A DNA stretch of 64,000 bases from Akebia trifoliata (Eukaryota > Streptophyta > Magnoliopsida > Ranunculales > Lardizabalaceae): positions 7,618,187 through 7,682,186 of the forward strand of contig CM030715.1 in assembly GCA_017979445.1 (NCBI GenBank). Reading direction: 5' to 3'. A program made the translations under genes and the position numbers. The stretch's first letter is position 1, and each line of letters opens with the position of its first letter. Shown here piece by piece: positions 12,681-23,690 of this stretch. The notes under the pieces were generated by a model, which made no database searches, was not told the DNA's origin, and was given only the letters and a program-made list of their open reading frames with translations.

Positions 12681-12688
12681 TATAAATT
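12681..12688 (+). promoter_or_regulatory. Probable TATA box of the DUF538 gene
   Basis: TATAAATT lies 63 bp upstream of the chosen ATG at 12744, a normal distance for a plant gene with a short 5' UTR. This is positional inference only. Confidence 0.45.
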
Positions 12689-12743
12689 AAAACCTTAGAG
12701 AAATTGAGATCATTTGGTCAAAGATCCTAAAAAGCGATCGAAA

Positions 12744-13226
12744 ATGGTCAAAACTCCTCTCTTCTTCTTCGTTTCTTTTCTCTTTCTCTCGATCCACTCT
12801 TCTGCAAATCCCTTACTAATCTCGAACTCTAATCTTGAAAACCCTAACTCCATATTATCTGCACATGATGAGCTCAAGAATTTCGGATTTCCAATCGGAT
12901 TACTTCCTACAAACGTAGTAGATTACTCTCTCAATCGAACCTCGGGAGATTTCTCTGTAAATTTCGGAGATTCTTGTAAGATCACACTCCCCCCAGACAA
13001 CTATATAGCTAAATATTCGAAGATAGTTACGGGGAAGCTCGTCGAAGGTCACATCGCAGAAATTAATGGGATCAGAGTTAGGGCTTTTTTTCAGTGGTGG
13101 TCGATTACTGGAATTCGATCGAGTGGTGAAAATTTGGTTTTTGAAGTTGGGATGGTTACAGCGAAGTACCCTTCGAATAATTTCAATGAGAGCCTGGCCT
13201 GTGAGGGTCGGCGTTCGTCTTCCTAA
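12744..13226 (+). CDS. DUF538 family protein (secreted, plant-specific)
   Basis: This is an intact 160-residue frame without introns. The frame stays open upstream to 12714, but that codon is TTG; the first ATG (12744, context GAAAATGG) is followed directly by a hydrophobic signal-peptide-like segment at residues 2-22 (LFFFVSFLFLSI), so I chose it. The DUF538 domain spans about residues 35-150. Typical family features are FPIGLLP near the start, a short beta-rich SGDFSVNFG section, the YSKIVTGKL segment, IAEINGIRVRAFFQWWSI in the middle, and a tail with KYPSNNF followed by SLACEGRRSSS. DUF538 proteins are plant-specific, about 150-180 residues long and often predicted to be secreted; their biochemical role is not settled, so none is assigned. 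One N-glycosylation-like NRT site and others are visible. No similar gene lies next to it. It is the only clearly functional host gene recognised in the window. Confidence 0.92.
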   Translation: MVKTPLFFFVSFLFLSIHSSANPLLISNSNLENPNSILSAHDELKNFGFPIGLLPTNVVDYSLNRTSGDFSVNFGDSCKITLPPDNYIAKYSKIVTGKLVEGHIAEINGIRVRAFFQWWSITGIRSSGENLVFEVGMVTAKYPSNNFNESLACEGRRSSS

Positions 13227-15232
13227 GGTGTAGAAACATTTCGAAGGTTTGATTCTTTTCTCCTCTCTTTCAATTATTTTGATTTTTAGGTTGATTTTGA
13301 TTGTTTATTTCATTTTAATTACATATTAAAGTTTAATTTGGGTTTTATGCTTTTGATTGGGTGGTTTGATTGGTGAACACATTCATTGACCAAAGCATAT
13401 AATTCTTATGTGGAATTGATTAAAAGTAAAGAAATGGGTCAGAAAGTTAGGCTTGTTTGGATGATGGGGCAAATGCACCAAATGTCAGATAAGATTTGGT
13501 GGGATGCCCTTTATAACTGTGTGAGTCTTAAGCATTGGATTTATAGCTGTTATTTAATTTAAGCTTCCACTAAGATGGAAATTTATTTTATTTTATTGTG
13601 GTGATTTATCATAAATTTTTTGCTGATTATTGTCTTGTTTTGTTTGATTTTTTTTTTCTGAGGTTACTATGAAGTTCTTTACCTTTTTAAGGTTTTATTT
13701 ATTCTGTTTGCGGTGACATAAGATTCTTAAGCTCTTACTCTATTGTAAAGGTTTTCTCTTTGTTTTGGTAAGTGACACTTTTTCTAGATCTTTTTATTTT
13801 TTATTTTTTATATCTACGTAGTTCATGTCGTTTAATCTGATGGCATTATGCATACGTTTTTCATGTCGAAAAGAGAACTAAAAGCTCTTGATGTAGATTG
13901 GTGAGCTGATTTTAAAACAGAAGAAGGTTTGATGGAGTCTCTCCACCTTGAAGAATCCAGTTCACATCCTAGATATCTCAACTAAAATATATATTTAAAA
14001 GCAAAAAAAACTTATACAAGATAAAAAAAAAAAAAAGAAAAAAAAGAGTATGGGAGCTCTCTCCTTACATTTTTTATAGAATTTTAGGAAAGAAATAGGC
14101 CCCAATTCCAATTAAATTACTTACTAATTTGTCCATATCCATTTTTAAAAGCCTTGTTGAATTAAAATAGACCTTAAATTGACTTTGTGGGGGTTAAACT
14201 TGCTGTACATGGGATCTAGGCTTTCTGTTGGTTGGTCTTCAACTATTTTTTGAGCCTATGTTTTTGAGCTTTTGGGTGTAGCCTTGTTCTATCGTCTTTC
14301 TTAGATTTTCAAGACTTCAAGGTAATGTATCTCCTTTGTATTTGATTGAGTTTTCATCATATGCTACATACTGATCATGCAGTGTGGATTACCTAATAAG
14401 ATGTGCATGACATTCATGAGGACAGATAATGGTTTGGTTGCCTTTTCATTTTCCTATTGGGGGAGTTGATTTCCTTTATCTATTGACAGTTTCTTTTTTC
14501 AACTCGTTGAGAAAGAGCATAATTTTTTTCTGGTTGTATAAGCTGGTCTTCTGGAGGTTTTTTGGTTACTCATTGTAGTATCAATAAGGTTTATCGGCCC
14601 ACATTTGCGAGGATATTTTTACTCTTTCTTTGTATTTTCACTAAACCAACAGCCCAGGGTTACCCAATTTCTTGGGAAGGCACCGAACCTCAAACCGGTT
14701 CAAACAGAACCAGTTCACGGTACGTGAAATGCAGTGAGCCAAAGAACTGCATTTAACTTTTTTTTTTTCCATTACCTTCCACGTGTTTGATAATATTTGA
14801 GATATTCCCCTAAAATTTCAAATTAATATAATGCCCCTTTGACCCTGGTTTTTTCAATAGATTGATGAAAAATAATAAATAATCCTCATGTTCAACTTAT
14901 GAGTAAAAAAAAGCTCAACTTTTTCTCTCCAAAATCTGCCATCTTCAATCTCTCCTTCTCTCTTTTATTAAGTAACTTCAATCTCTTTTTTGCCCTACTC
15001 GTCACTTCAACCTTCAAATGCCCTCATCTCTGTCTACACCTATGAACCGGGTTCAATCTCGAGTGGCGAACCACGAACCCAGATTTGAACTGAGCGAACT
15101 CACAAATCAGGTAACATAGGTTGGGTCTATTACTATTAGTAAGCCCTGTTCTGCTTAACTATGCCTTCGAATGGTCTTTGGCTAGGTGATTTATGTCTTT
15201 TTTAGTTGTGTTTGAGTTTCACTTTGAAAGAC
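13227..15232. other. 3' flank of the DUF538 gene and intergenic DNA
   Basis: The first few hundred bases are T-rich and are likely 3' UTR and downstream sequence. Around 14660-15110 there are several AACCGGTT/GAACC motifs like those inside the hAT-type MITEs, but no TIR/TSD pair could be fixed. No further gene was recognised. Confidence 0.5.
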
Positions 15233-15502
15233 ATATTAGGGTAGCCAACGAGGGTCAGGGTTGGAAAGAAACCCCAACCAACAGTACACTTCGCGGAGCA
15301 TAACAATAGAAATAGTTCAGGATTACTGCAAAAAGTTCGGTGACCATTAAAACCTTCAAAGTTATACATATTAGGGTGGCCAACGAGTGCCAGGGTTGGA
15401 AAGAAACCCCAACCAACAGTACACTTCGCGGAACATAACAATAGAAATAGTTCAAGATAATTGCAAAAAGTTCGGTGACCATTAAAACCTTCAAAGTTAT
15501 AT
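15233..15502. repeat. Two-copy 135 bp tandem duplication
   Basis: Positions 15233-15367 and 15368-15502 are near-identical, differing at a handful of bases. Both carry GGGTTGGAAAGAAACCCCAA (itself partly self-complementary) and the block AAAGTTCGGTGACCATTAAA. Because 135 is a multiple of three, minus-strand frames stay open across both copies and give internally repeated peptides. I do not recognise the peptide and treat the frames as incidental. Confidence 0.85.
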
Positions 15503-16159
15503 CTGTTACTTCGGAATTTAATGAAATAATAGCTCACAACCACATAAGTGGTTGGACGAAACAACATGGAGAATTCCAATGGATGTGGGATACCCTAAGT
15601 TATCAAATAAGAAAATAATAATAATTCCAACAGTGGTTACTGGTCACTGCTTTTCCCAAGTATGGTGATTTTGAAGATGCATTTCCCTTAGTGATCACAT
15701 AGATGGATGATGAATCACACCATTCATTGGTGATGGCTTCCATAGATGTTTGTAGTGGTAGTAATGGCTCATGATTGCATGGGAGAGATGATTCGTGTCA
15801 TCAGTGGCTGCATCTAACAGCAGTGATCTTTGATCGATAACAATGACATGGCAGTCAGATCCAAGTGATTACAATGACAAAAAACTTTTCTTTTTAATGC
15901 TTAAGTTGATTGAAATGAAGGAATCCGGAGTCCTAAGTGATTCAGCACTGGTGATTGGCTAGGTCATAGATACAGATGCAGAAGGAAGTCCAATGATGGT
16001 GTAAGCAACGGGACCATAATCAATGGTGACTGTTTCTAACTGTGCTGATTTGGCCAATCAGATAAATGAGAATTGAATTAGATGCAACGTAGTGTTGAGA
16101 CTGTGTCGTGTTTAGCTGATACGACAGAGGGAAATACGCAGAGCAGATGAACATGACTC

Positions 16160-16285
16160 TTTTTTTGGATCTGTAAGCCTGTTTTTAATGAGATAAAGAA
16201 CTCGGTGATTGTGGGAATTGAACCCAGCTCTATGGTATCATCACCCATAGATGAATGTTACTTTTCCACCTGAGTTAAGTTTCAG
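16160..16285 (-). mobile_element. tRNA-derived SINE (family shared with 57738 and 63628)
   Basis: Read on the minus strand, TAACTCAGGTGG (plus 16266-16277) matches an A box and GGGTTCAATTCCC (plus 16213-16225) matches a B box, at tRNA-like spacing. The tail CATTAAAAACAGGCTTAC followed by GATCCAAAAAAA matches the tails of the copies at 57738-57882 and 63628-63778. The head resembles a tRNA but with an enlarged variable region, so it is called a SINE and not a tRNA gene. No TSD is evident here. Confidence 0.7.
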
Positions 16286-16561
16286 ATATGGAATTTATTT
16301 TTCTTGACAGAAAAAAGTGGTAACAGTAGTCACAATTCAAGGAATTGAACGAGGAAAAAAAATCAAAATTCAAAGGATGAAGCCCCTTATGGTTTGATTA
16401 CCGGCTTATTTCTTATGACATTGCTTTAAAAGCTAATCATTTTGCTGATATCAGGTGCAGCTACCTTTGGTTGAATCTTTTATGTCCCTGTGCAGCATAC
16501 TTCTTCAGATTTTGATCTCTTGGTTGATCATTGCTATAGACTTGATCTGGTTTTAAAATAT

Positions 16562-16737
16562 GTTGCCGCATGGCTTTTTTGGGAGCTTGAGGGGTCTTAG
16601 GCGGGGGATTCTACTTATCATAGTTGTGGAGGCGTTGGAAACTTGATAAGGAAAGCGGTGGATTGTGGGTAGAATGGTCCAGTACTGTCGCACTTACAGT
16701 TCGCAGATGACACGTTGATCTTCTTGGATGTGTCAAA
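16562..16737 (+). pseudogene. L1-like LINE reverse transcriptase fragment
   Basis: With frameshifts and one stop, the plus strand reads PHGFFGSLRGLRRGD and then LSHLQFADDTLIFLDVS. These are the GLRQGDPLSP-like and FADD catalytic motifs of plant L1-type LINE reverse transcriptases (FADD codons at 16700-16711). Between them the sequence is shortened. About 1 kb of coding normally separates FADD from the zinc-binding region seen at 17 kb, but here the gap is only about 0.3 kb. It is therefore either a separate fragment or a deleted part of the next element. Confidence 0.75.
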
Positions 16738-16892
16738 TAAGCAACATTGACTAAGTCAACTTAGTCAAAATTGAGTCAACTCAGCCCGATCAACTGAGTC
16801 AACTCGATCCAATCTTTGATCAGTCCACATGACCTTGTCCAACTTCTCTTAGGACTCCTTTTATTGAGTTTTTCTTTTAAGTTGCTTATGTA
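16738..16892. other. Spacer with GACTNAGTC-type repeats
   Basis: GACTAAGTCAACTTAGTC and several GAGTCAACTC variants form a short cluster of direct and inverted repeats at 16747-16812, between the two LINE pieces. The source is unknown. Confidence 0.5.
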
Positions 16893-17862
16893 GTCCTTGT
16901 TAGTTTCTATTTCAATTTTGCTGATTTTTCGACGCATCTTAACTCGGTAAGCCTATCTACATTGATCCCACTCCTCTTTGAGTTGTCGTAAAAAAAGGAG
17001 TTCCAATATCCAGGTTCTTAGAGAGTAGCAATGGGTTGGTGAGTTGGAACTACGGCTTTGGAAGAGCTTTTAATGATTGGGAAGAGGACGAGTTGGTTTC
17101 CTTGAAGAGCATGATATCCGAGCTTCCAATCCTGGTGGATGCGGTTGATAGGAGGATGTGGAAGGAAAGAGGGAGTCTTCTCAGTACGATCTTTTTAAAG
17201 ATCCTTATGTGAGGAGGAAGGTGTTACTTTTCCGGCAAAAACAATTGGGGTCAGAAGGTGCCATCTAAGGTGGCGTTTTTTATTTGGACAGCGGGCTTGG
17301 GATAACATCCTCACATTGGATTGGCTTATTTGAAGGGGTTTTTGTTTTCCCAGTTTCTATTTTATGTGTAGGAGTGATGGACTATCCGCAAATCATCTTC
17401 TATTACATTGCCCAGTGGCTGCAGAACTTTGGGGGTAATTCTGGGGCATTTTTGGTGTGGTGGGTTTTGTTCTGCCCTTGGTTAGAGATTTGTTTGAGGC
17501 TTGGAAGAACTTAGGAGCTTCTTTTACAGGGGTGAAGTGGATTTTATAGTCCCTGACACTGTTCATGGTATGTTGGGGCATTTGGAAGGAAAGGAATTGT
17601 CATGCGTTTGATGGGAAGGAGGCCTCTTTTTGCAGGATATTTTATTGTCCATAAAAGGTCTTCTTTTTTCTTGGTGTAAAGTTTTTGTGGAGTTCTAATG
17701 AGTTTTTTTTTGATGATTTAATTGTTTGATTGAATTGGGTTTGTAACTTGTAGATCGCCCCAAGTTTGTTGGTACACTTTACTTTTTCTGTACTCTTTAT
17801 TCTTTGGTCACCTCGACCAAGTTTAATACAATTGCATTTACCTATCCCAAAAAAAAAAAAAA
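16893..17862 (+). mobile_element. 5'-truncated L1-like LINE with poly(A) and 9 bp TSD
   Basis: With frameshifts the plus strand reads KKGVPISRFLESSNGLVSW, then NYGFGRAFNDWEEDELVSL, then PSKVAFFIWTAG and later WGIWKERNCHAFDGKEAS. This is the end of a plant L1 ORF2, including the zf-RVT zinc-binding region (about 17240-17620). It ends at a poly(A) run (about 17849-17862). The 9 bp direct repeat GCTTATGTA at 16884-16892 and 17863-17871 brackets it as a TSD. The body is dead, with several stops and frameshifts. The alternative is that this and the RT fragment at 16562 form one deleted element and the 9 bp match is chance. Confidence 0.75.
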
Positions 17863-17871
17863 GCTTATGTA

Positions 17872-19937
17872 AGTGGTGCAATGACAAAGCTTAGCTAGTT
17901 TCTACGTATATAACAAAATGGACTCTTTTTGATGTTCCCCAAAATCTATCAACTTGTGAGTGTTATTATCTTGGGCAGTTTTGTAATTTTACCGAGTGCA
18001 AATTTGTAATTTCCTTTTTTTTTTTTTTTGGTTAAAGAGACAATGCAAAATATTCCTAAAGTTGACTAAATTTACAAAACTATGGAGCTACTTCCTTGCA
18101 ACCATGTCTAAACACCTATTGCTCTCTTAAATTTTTTCAGAATTTTCAAAATGCCACCTTTCAATCTATATGTTAGTTTTCTCTAAAAATAAAACCGTCT
18201 TGAGAACGTACAACGATAACCATTTTTAACTACTTTCATTTATATATTGAACTGTTGTTTACATTAATATGAAGACTTCCTATAATACCCATCAAAACTT
18301 TTTTCTTTTCTAGTACCAATAAAGATGTATATGAAAATTGATAAAAAAAGAAAAGAAAAGAAAAGATGTATATGAAAATAATATAGTTATTTTGCCTACC
18401 TATTTGTCTTTTTAATAATTTTTTTCTCTTTGATTTTATCTAGAAAAAAAAAAGAAGAAGAAAGAAGCAATGCAAATTACTAAGCAGCAATTGCATCTCA
18501 CATGGACCCCCTCTCTTATATTGAGATATATTGGGGGCACTATACAATAATAACATGCTCTAGAATGATTTGCCTCCACTATGTCTGGGTTTATTGAATT
18601 AATTTTCTATTCAACATCATAGATACATATGGAAAGTGCCCATCATATGGTGTTATTTTTCCTATGTTTTATTTGATGATTGACATTTTATGCACATTGA
18701 ATTTGGTTGAATTAACTACAGCTTTCTTTCTCTCTTGCAGGGCATCCACTGTCCATGTCATTGGATTAGATTAATATGTAATAATGCAACAAGTAGAACT
18801 CTTAAGGTACCTAGTGAATCAATATATTATTAGTAGCAGATTACACTTATTCACTTATCTCGTATATTTGTGTTTATTTCCATCACATATATCCCATGCT
18901 TGTTAAGACTGTAATGTAGTATTATTAATAATAGTATACTATCTAAACAGGTACAATCATATACACTCTAATTTCATGTATTTGTGATAATTTGCATCCA
19001 TAAGACTTACTGCATTGGGTGTCAGGACCCTTCATGGATTTTACACACCAAACCCATCCTGGAGTGTTAGATCATTAGTGCTGACACTGATTGGGATAGC
19101 CAACCCAAAAAGTTAGGATCACTCAGATAAAATAAGGAGAATTGGTTAACTAATTTTAGTTTAGTAAAATATCTTAGCCATGTATATGTCACTTTATTTG
19201 TCCTGTGATGCATAAGAAGCCTCTTGACATCTATTTAATGTAGAAAACAACTTTGTTTGGTAGTACGGTTAGATATCATCATGGCATTTAATTACGCTGT
19301 ATACCTCCTTGTGGATTATAAGAAGCAAACATGTTGTGCCAAAGTGGATATGCATAGTGATATTCATGAAAGAAAGAAGAGAGGTGATACAATACCCTCT
19401 TTGTTACAAACTTTAACACCAATCACAAATTCTGCTTTCAACATCACTCTCTTTGAATCGTTAGGGTAGTGACTTGGAACATGATCTGCTTTGATGGTGT
19501 GATCGGCATTGTCTGCAAGGCCCAGGAACAAATTCATCTGTTGTGTCAGATCAAATATATATTTGAAATATCATTTCCATCTTTCTTTGATCACTACATC
19601 TGGACCCCATTTCAAGTATAACTCATTCAAGGTAATCATGAGTTCACATTGATCACTACGATGTTTAAGTTTGTAATGATTGTTATATAATTTTGAAAAT
19701 CAAAGATTTCAAAAAAAAAAAAGATTTAAAATGAACTGATCAACCAAATTCCTAGTAGACCCATTCTCCCATCAGTCAATTAAACTTGCTTGAACTAGCC
19801 CTCCTAACTGTTGAAAGGTTGGACTCGCTTGCGCAACAGCAGAGTTAAAAGACTGAAAACTCACTTCACCAAGAGGGATTTTCCAAAAGTTCTCTTTGTA
19901 TGATCAAATATCTGATCAGGAAAACTCTATTGTGGAT
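17872..19937. other. Intergenic, no gene recognised
   Basis: AT-rich sequence with A/G-rich tracts (18340-18370, 18440-18470). No recognisable protein, RNA gene or element boundary was found; the 70-codon frame at 19257-19469 has no recognisable domain. Confidence 0.5.
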
Positions 19938-20166
19938 CATGGTTTTAAAACTCGGTTTCACGTCTCATCTCATCCAGGTCCGATATCGAGTTGTCTTGGA
20001 TGAGTTTTCCGAAATGTTAGAGACGTCTCGTTCAAAAATAAAAAAAATTGAACGCGAGGTATTAAATCTGGTTCAAAAAACTGACATGTGTGTTTGTATC
20101 ATTCAGCCCTGATACCAAGTTAACTCGGATGATATGTCTTGGTCTCGGACGAGTTTTGAAACCATG
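19938..20166. mobile_element. MITE, CATGG-family copy 2 (229 bp)
   Basis: The left end CATGGTTTTAAAACTCGG and right end TCGGACGAGTTTTGAAACCATG (TIR shared with 1466-1680) are flanked by 8 bp repeats TTGTGGAT (19930-19937) and GTGTGGAT (20167-20174), 7 of 8 identical. It is non-coding; a 70-codon frame overlapping it is incidental. Confidence 0.75.
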
Positions 20167-20174
20167 GTGTGGAT

Positions 20175-20938
20175 TGACTTGGATGAACCCAATCTGGTTT
20201 GAAGTGAGTAATTTATGAATAGGAAGATGTCAATCAAATGGAAGTTTTTCTTAGTCCCTCCCAAACCTAGAGATTCTCTCGTGTATACTTATGTGATTTA
20301 TCATCTCAAGCAGAATCCTCTATATTCTCTTCGGTAATATTATGAAATATCCATATTTCCCGTTACTCTTGAATCAGAGAAATAAACACATAACTGCAGA
20401 GTTTTCTTTATGATTAGATTTATTGCTTGAGGTGATAAGGGCGTCGTAGCTGAACTTTGTCTAGATTAACATGTAGATTATTTATCATACTTACGTGTCT
20501 GAGTCATCCTAAGTGCTGGACTTCGTGGATTGAAAAAGACCCTCATCACTTATGTCTAGCCAAAAAATTACCTGGATTTTTCTACACTAAAATTCATCTT
20601 CTTCTACATTCAATTTGAAGATTGATGGAGATGTTACCTATCCATTTGTGATATGTTCATTTTGTTCGAGAAATTCAAATTATTTCTCCAAGTTTCTTGA
20701 GGTGCTCATGAGAGTTTTATTGGCAAGAGGCCAATAAAGTAGAAAGATTTCTTGACAAAAGTGGGTGCAAGAACCACCCCAGTTTTTCCGTTGCATTCGA
20801 TAAGAATGATTTCCCTTCTAAGCTTTTGAATATTTTGATGGATGTGTCAGTGAATTATATTTGGTGTGTAATTTTGTTGGTTTTAATTAATGGAATGGGC
20901 CCTTCAAACCCAGTTTAAATTAAAAAAAAAGTGTAAAT
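20175..20938. other. Intergenic, no gene recognised
   Basis: No recognisable frame, RNA gene or element boundary. Confidence 0.5.
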
Positions 20939-20952
20939 TACATAGTAAAGTT

Positions 20953-21185
20953 AACCCCAAGGGGTTGGCCTAATGGCAAGCCGAGCATTGATAAACTCTT
21001 CAAGAAGGGTACATAGGTCTAGTCTTCGAAAACCCATGAAGTAATGAGTTCCTTGAGCCTACCCTCCAAGTCACGATTGACGCTCGACTCAACCAATTGC
21101 ACGTAAGACTTTCTAAGGGGGAGGTGCGTGTGACCGTGGGATTAGCCTCAGCTGAAGGGTGACCACGATAAGCTTAAAAAAAGAA
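20953..21185 (+). mobile_element. tRNA-derived SINE (233 bp, 14 bp TSD)
   Basis: The head GGGGTTGGCCTAATGG contains an A-box-like sequence, a degenerate B box lies near GGTCTAGTCTTCGAAA, and the 3' part GATTAGCCTCAGCTGA leads to an A-rich end. The element is flanked by TACATAGTAAAGTT (20939-20952) and TACATAGTAAACTT (21186-21199), a 14 bp TSD with one mismatch, as expected of LINE-assisted insertion. The head resembles a widespread class of plant SINEs with a GGTTGGCCTA start. It belongs to a different family from the three minus-strand SINEs of this window. Confidence 0.8.
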
Positions 21186-21199
21186 TACATAGTAAACTT

Positions 21200-22042
21200 G
21201 AAACTTCTTAGATGTCACAATTGATACATGAGATAATACATACCAAATGTATTATTTTAGATCATGATCAATGTATAATATCACATTCACATCCAAGTTT
21301 AAAGTCAATTATAGTGGCAATGCCATCATGTCTGATAGAAACTATAGATATGTTAGTCCTATCAATGAGATGTCTAATCTAATCCTCAGTCAGATCAATT
21401 CAAATTGACAAGGAATTAGACAATCATGTCTTAACTACAAGTTCTTGTACTTAATGTCCTACAATATTAATTGTGGAGCATATTCCATGTCATAAAGTAA
21501 CAAGAATAACATATTCACGCATACCAAACACCTTCAGCATGAATTACAAGTAAGAAGAAATTTGCAATAATAAAAGAGCTGCTATTGACACTCCAATTAA
21601 TTATAATGAAAATAAGTAAATGAGTACAAGTTGGGGTGCCAATAGAAGCTCTCTCTCTTTGTTTGTTTTTTTGGATTTAAGATTTTACATGAGCCTAATC
21701 ATAATTGTATACAACTATCGAAATTGTTTCAACGAGTGTTATAGTGTTTTGTAATGCTGAGAATATAATTTGAGCCAAACCTTTGTAATGTTTAAATGAT
21801 GTGTTTTAATTTATAATTAGGAGTGTGATACATAATTTAAGAAATTGGCGTGTAATGAGTAAAAGTTTGCGGGTGCCAATAACAACTTTCTAATAAAATG
21901 ATAAATAATTTTGTGGAAGCACATATTTCCAATAATGAGTACGACATTAGACCTTGGCCAGTCCACTCATTTCCAATGGATATATTTTATGCATCTCCTT
22001 ATCATAGCCTCACATAAAAACATATTTTATTTTGTAACAGAG
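21200..22042. other. Intergenic, no gene recognised
   Basis: No recognisable frame or RNA gene. It forms the left flank of the Copia insertion. Confidence 0.5.
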
Positions 22043-22047
22043 AGATC

Positions 22048-22189
22048 AGAAGAATTGTAGAAAGTAAATTGTCAAGTATCTAATTAGAGCTTGACAGATA
22101 TTTATAATAATAAAAGAGTGAATAGACATAAATGCCCTTACATAGAAATAATATAATTAGACTACCAAATAGACTATTATTTTCCAATA
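22048..22189 (-). repeat. Copia 3' LTR (142 bp)
   Basis: It matches 27352-27493 with about ten differences by eye. The left border is fixed by the TSD and the right border by the adjoining PPT. Confidence 0.93.
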
Positions 22190-22200
22190 CTTCCCCTTAA
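22190..22200 (-). other. Copia polypurine tract
   Basis: On the minus strand TTAAGGGGAAG lies immediately upstream of the 3' LTR, the expected site for plus-strand DNA priming. Confidence 0.85.
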
Positions 22201-22552
22201 GCAAGAGCAAATATATCAACTAAGTCCAACCTGATAAGATGAGAGTTAGAGATAGAAGGACCAATAGACTTCGTAATCATGTCGGCAAGTTGATCTGAAA
22301 AAAAAATAAAGATTGTCTGAAGAGCACCAGATCGAACTTTTTCCTTAAGAAAGTGAACATCAACTTCTATATATTTAGTTCGTTTATGAAGAATTGAGTT
22401 AGAAGAAAACATGATAGCAGACTTGTTATTCTAGAACAAGGAAGAACCAGAAGTAGGAAATCCTAACTCTATCAACAAAGATCGAAGTCAAAGAAGCTCA
22501 CATGTGCTAAGAGCCATACCACGATACTCAGTTTCAGTAGAAAAATGAGAAA
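22197..22552 (-). pseudogene. Copia RNase H, C-terminal part (broken)
   Basis: The minus-strand frame 22197-22412 reads LHKRTKYIEVDVHFLKEKV, the conserved ERTKHIEVDCHF-like signature of Copia RNase H, and then DQLADMITKSIG, matching the usual 'QLADIFTKPL' tail. Upstream, past a stop in the NKSAIMF region, there is a TEYRGMAL-type motif in another frame. The end of the frame almost abuts the PPT, as usual for Copia pol. Not functional. Confidence 0.85.
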
Positions 22553-23690
22553 TCACACTTTGTTTCTTATTTTTCCACGAGATAAGATTACCAATATGGA
22601 AAGTACAGAAACAAAGGTAGATATCTTGTTTGTAAGAGAGTCCGCATAGTTAGCATTAGTGAAACACGATAGATGTGGTTGAGCAGTGGATAAATAGAAA
22701 AGCCCAAGGCTAGGACGTGACTTCAAGTAGTGAATAATACGATGAACAATATCAAGATGAGACATATGTGGAGTATGCATAAATTGATTGATTACACTAA
22801 CCGTAAAGGTCAAATTTGATTTAATATTAATCAAATAAATTAGACGACCTACAAGCCTTTGATAAGAAAAATGATTAGATAATATATCACTAGATTCGAC
22901 ATGAAGTTGATGATTCTGATCCATAAGAGAAGAGGCAGGATGACAACCAACTATATTAGTGTCTTGAAGAAGATCCAATGTGTATTTGCGTTGAGATAGT
23001 GAAATAACACGTCCAGAGAGAGCTACTTCTATTCCCAAGAAGTATTTGAGAGGATCCAAGTCCTTAATTTCAAAGGCACGATCCAATATCATCTTCACCT
23101 TGTTAATCTACTGTGTATTATCTCCTGTTAAGATAATATCATTTACATATACTAAAATAATGGCATAGTGACTACCCAATTCTCGATAAATAAAATAAAT
23201 ATGATCTGAGTGACTTCTGGTGAATTCCATAGACAAAATAACCTTTGAAAATCGTTGAAACCAAGTCACAATGACTGTTTCAGGCTATACAGAGATTTGA
23301 GAAGACGACATACCTTCCTAGAATACTCCTCTTGAAAGCGAAACCTAGGAAGGGATCCATATATATGACCTCAGTCAAATTATCGTTTATAAAAGTATTC
23401 TTCACATCGAGTTGATGAAAGGGTCATGAGTGACAAGTAACTAAAAAGATAAGAAGGCGAATAGTGGGATGTTTGACGACAAGAAAAAATGTGGCACCAA
23501 AATCTTTCCATGGAGTTTGCGTAATCCTTCAACAATTAGATGTATTTTATACCAATCAACAGTGTTATCCATGAGATATTTCATAATAAAGACCCATTTA
23601 CACCCAATGGTACACTGCCTAGCTGGAAGGATAACAAACTCTCAAGTGATTTTTTTTGTAAATCATCCTCTAGTCTATTGAGAATCTCGT
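22553..23690 (-). pseudogene. Copia reverse transcriptase and start of RNase H (broken)
   Basis: The frame 22553-23098 contains LKYFLGIEVALSG, YQRLVGRLIYL and HLDIVHRIIHYLKS, the standard end of Copia reverse transcriptase and its connection. The catalytic YVDD motif falls just upstream in a shifted frame and reads YVND (plus 23139-23150), so one essential aspartate is asparagine. The RNase H start, usually (T)DADWAG, reads TNANYAD, again with Asp replaced by Asn. Further upstream, RLLKSLYSLKQS and similar fragments are recognisable but interrupted by stops. Confidence 0.9.

Noticed and set aside
15202..15579. 125-codon minus frame with a duplicated peptide
   Set aside because: It results from the 135 bp tandem duplication; overlapping frames are open too and the peptide matches nothing I recognise.
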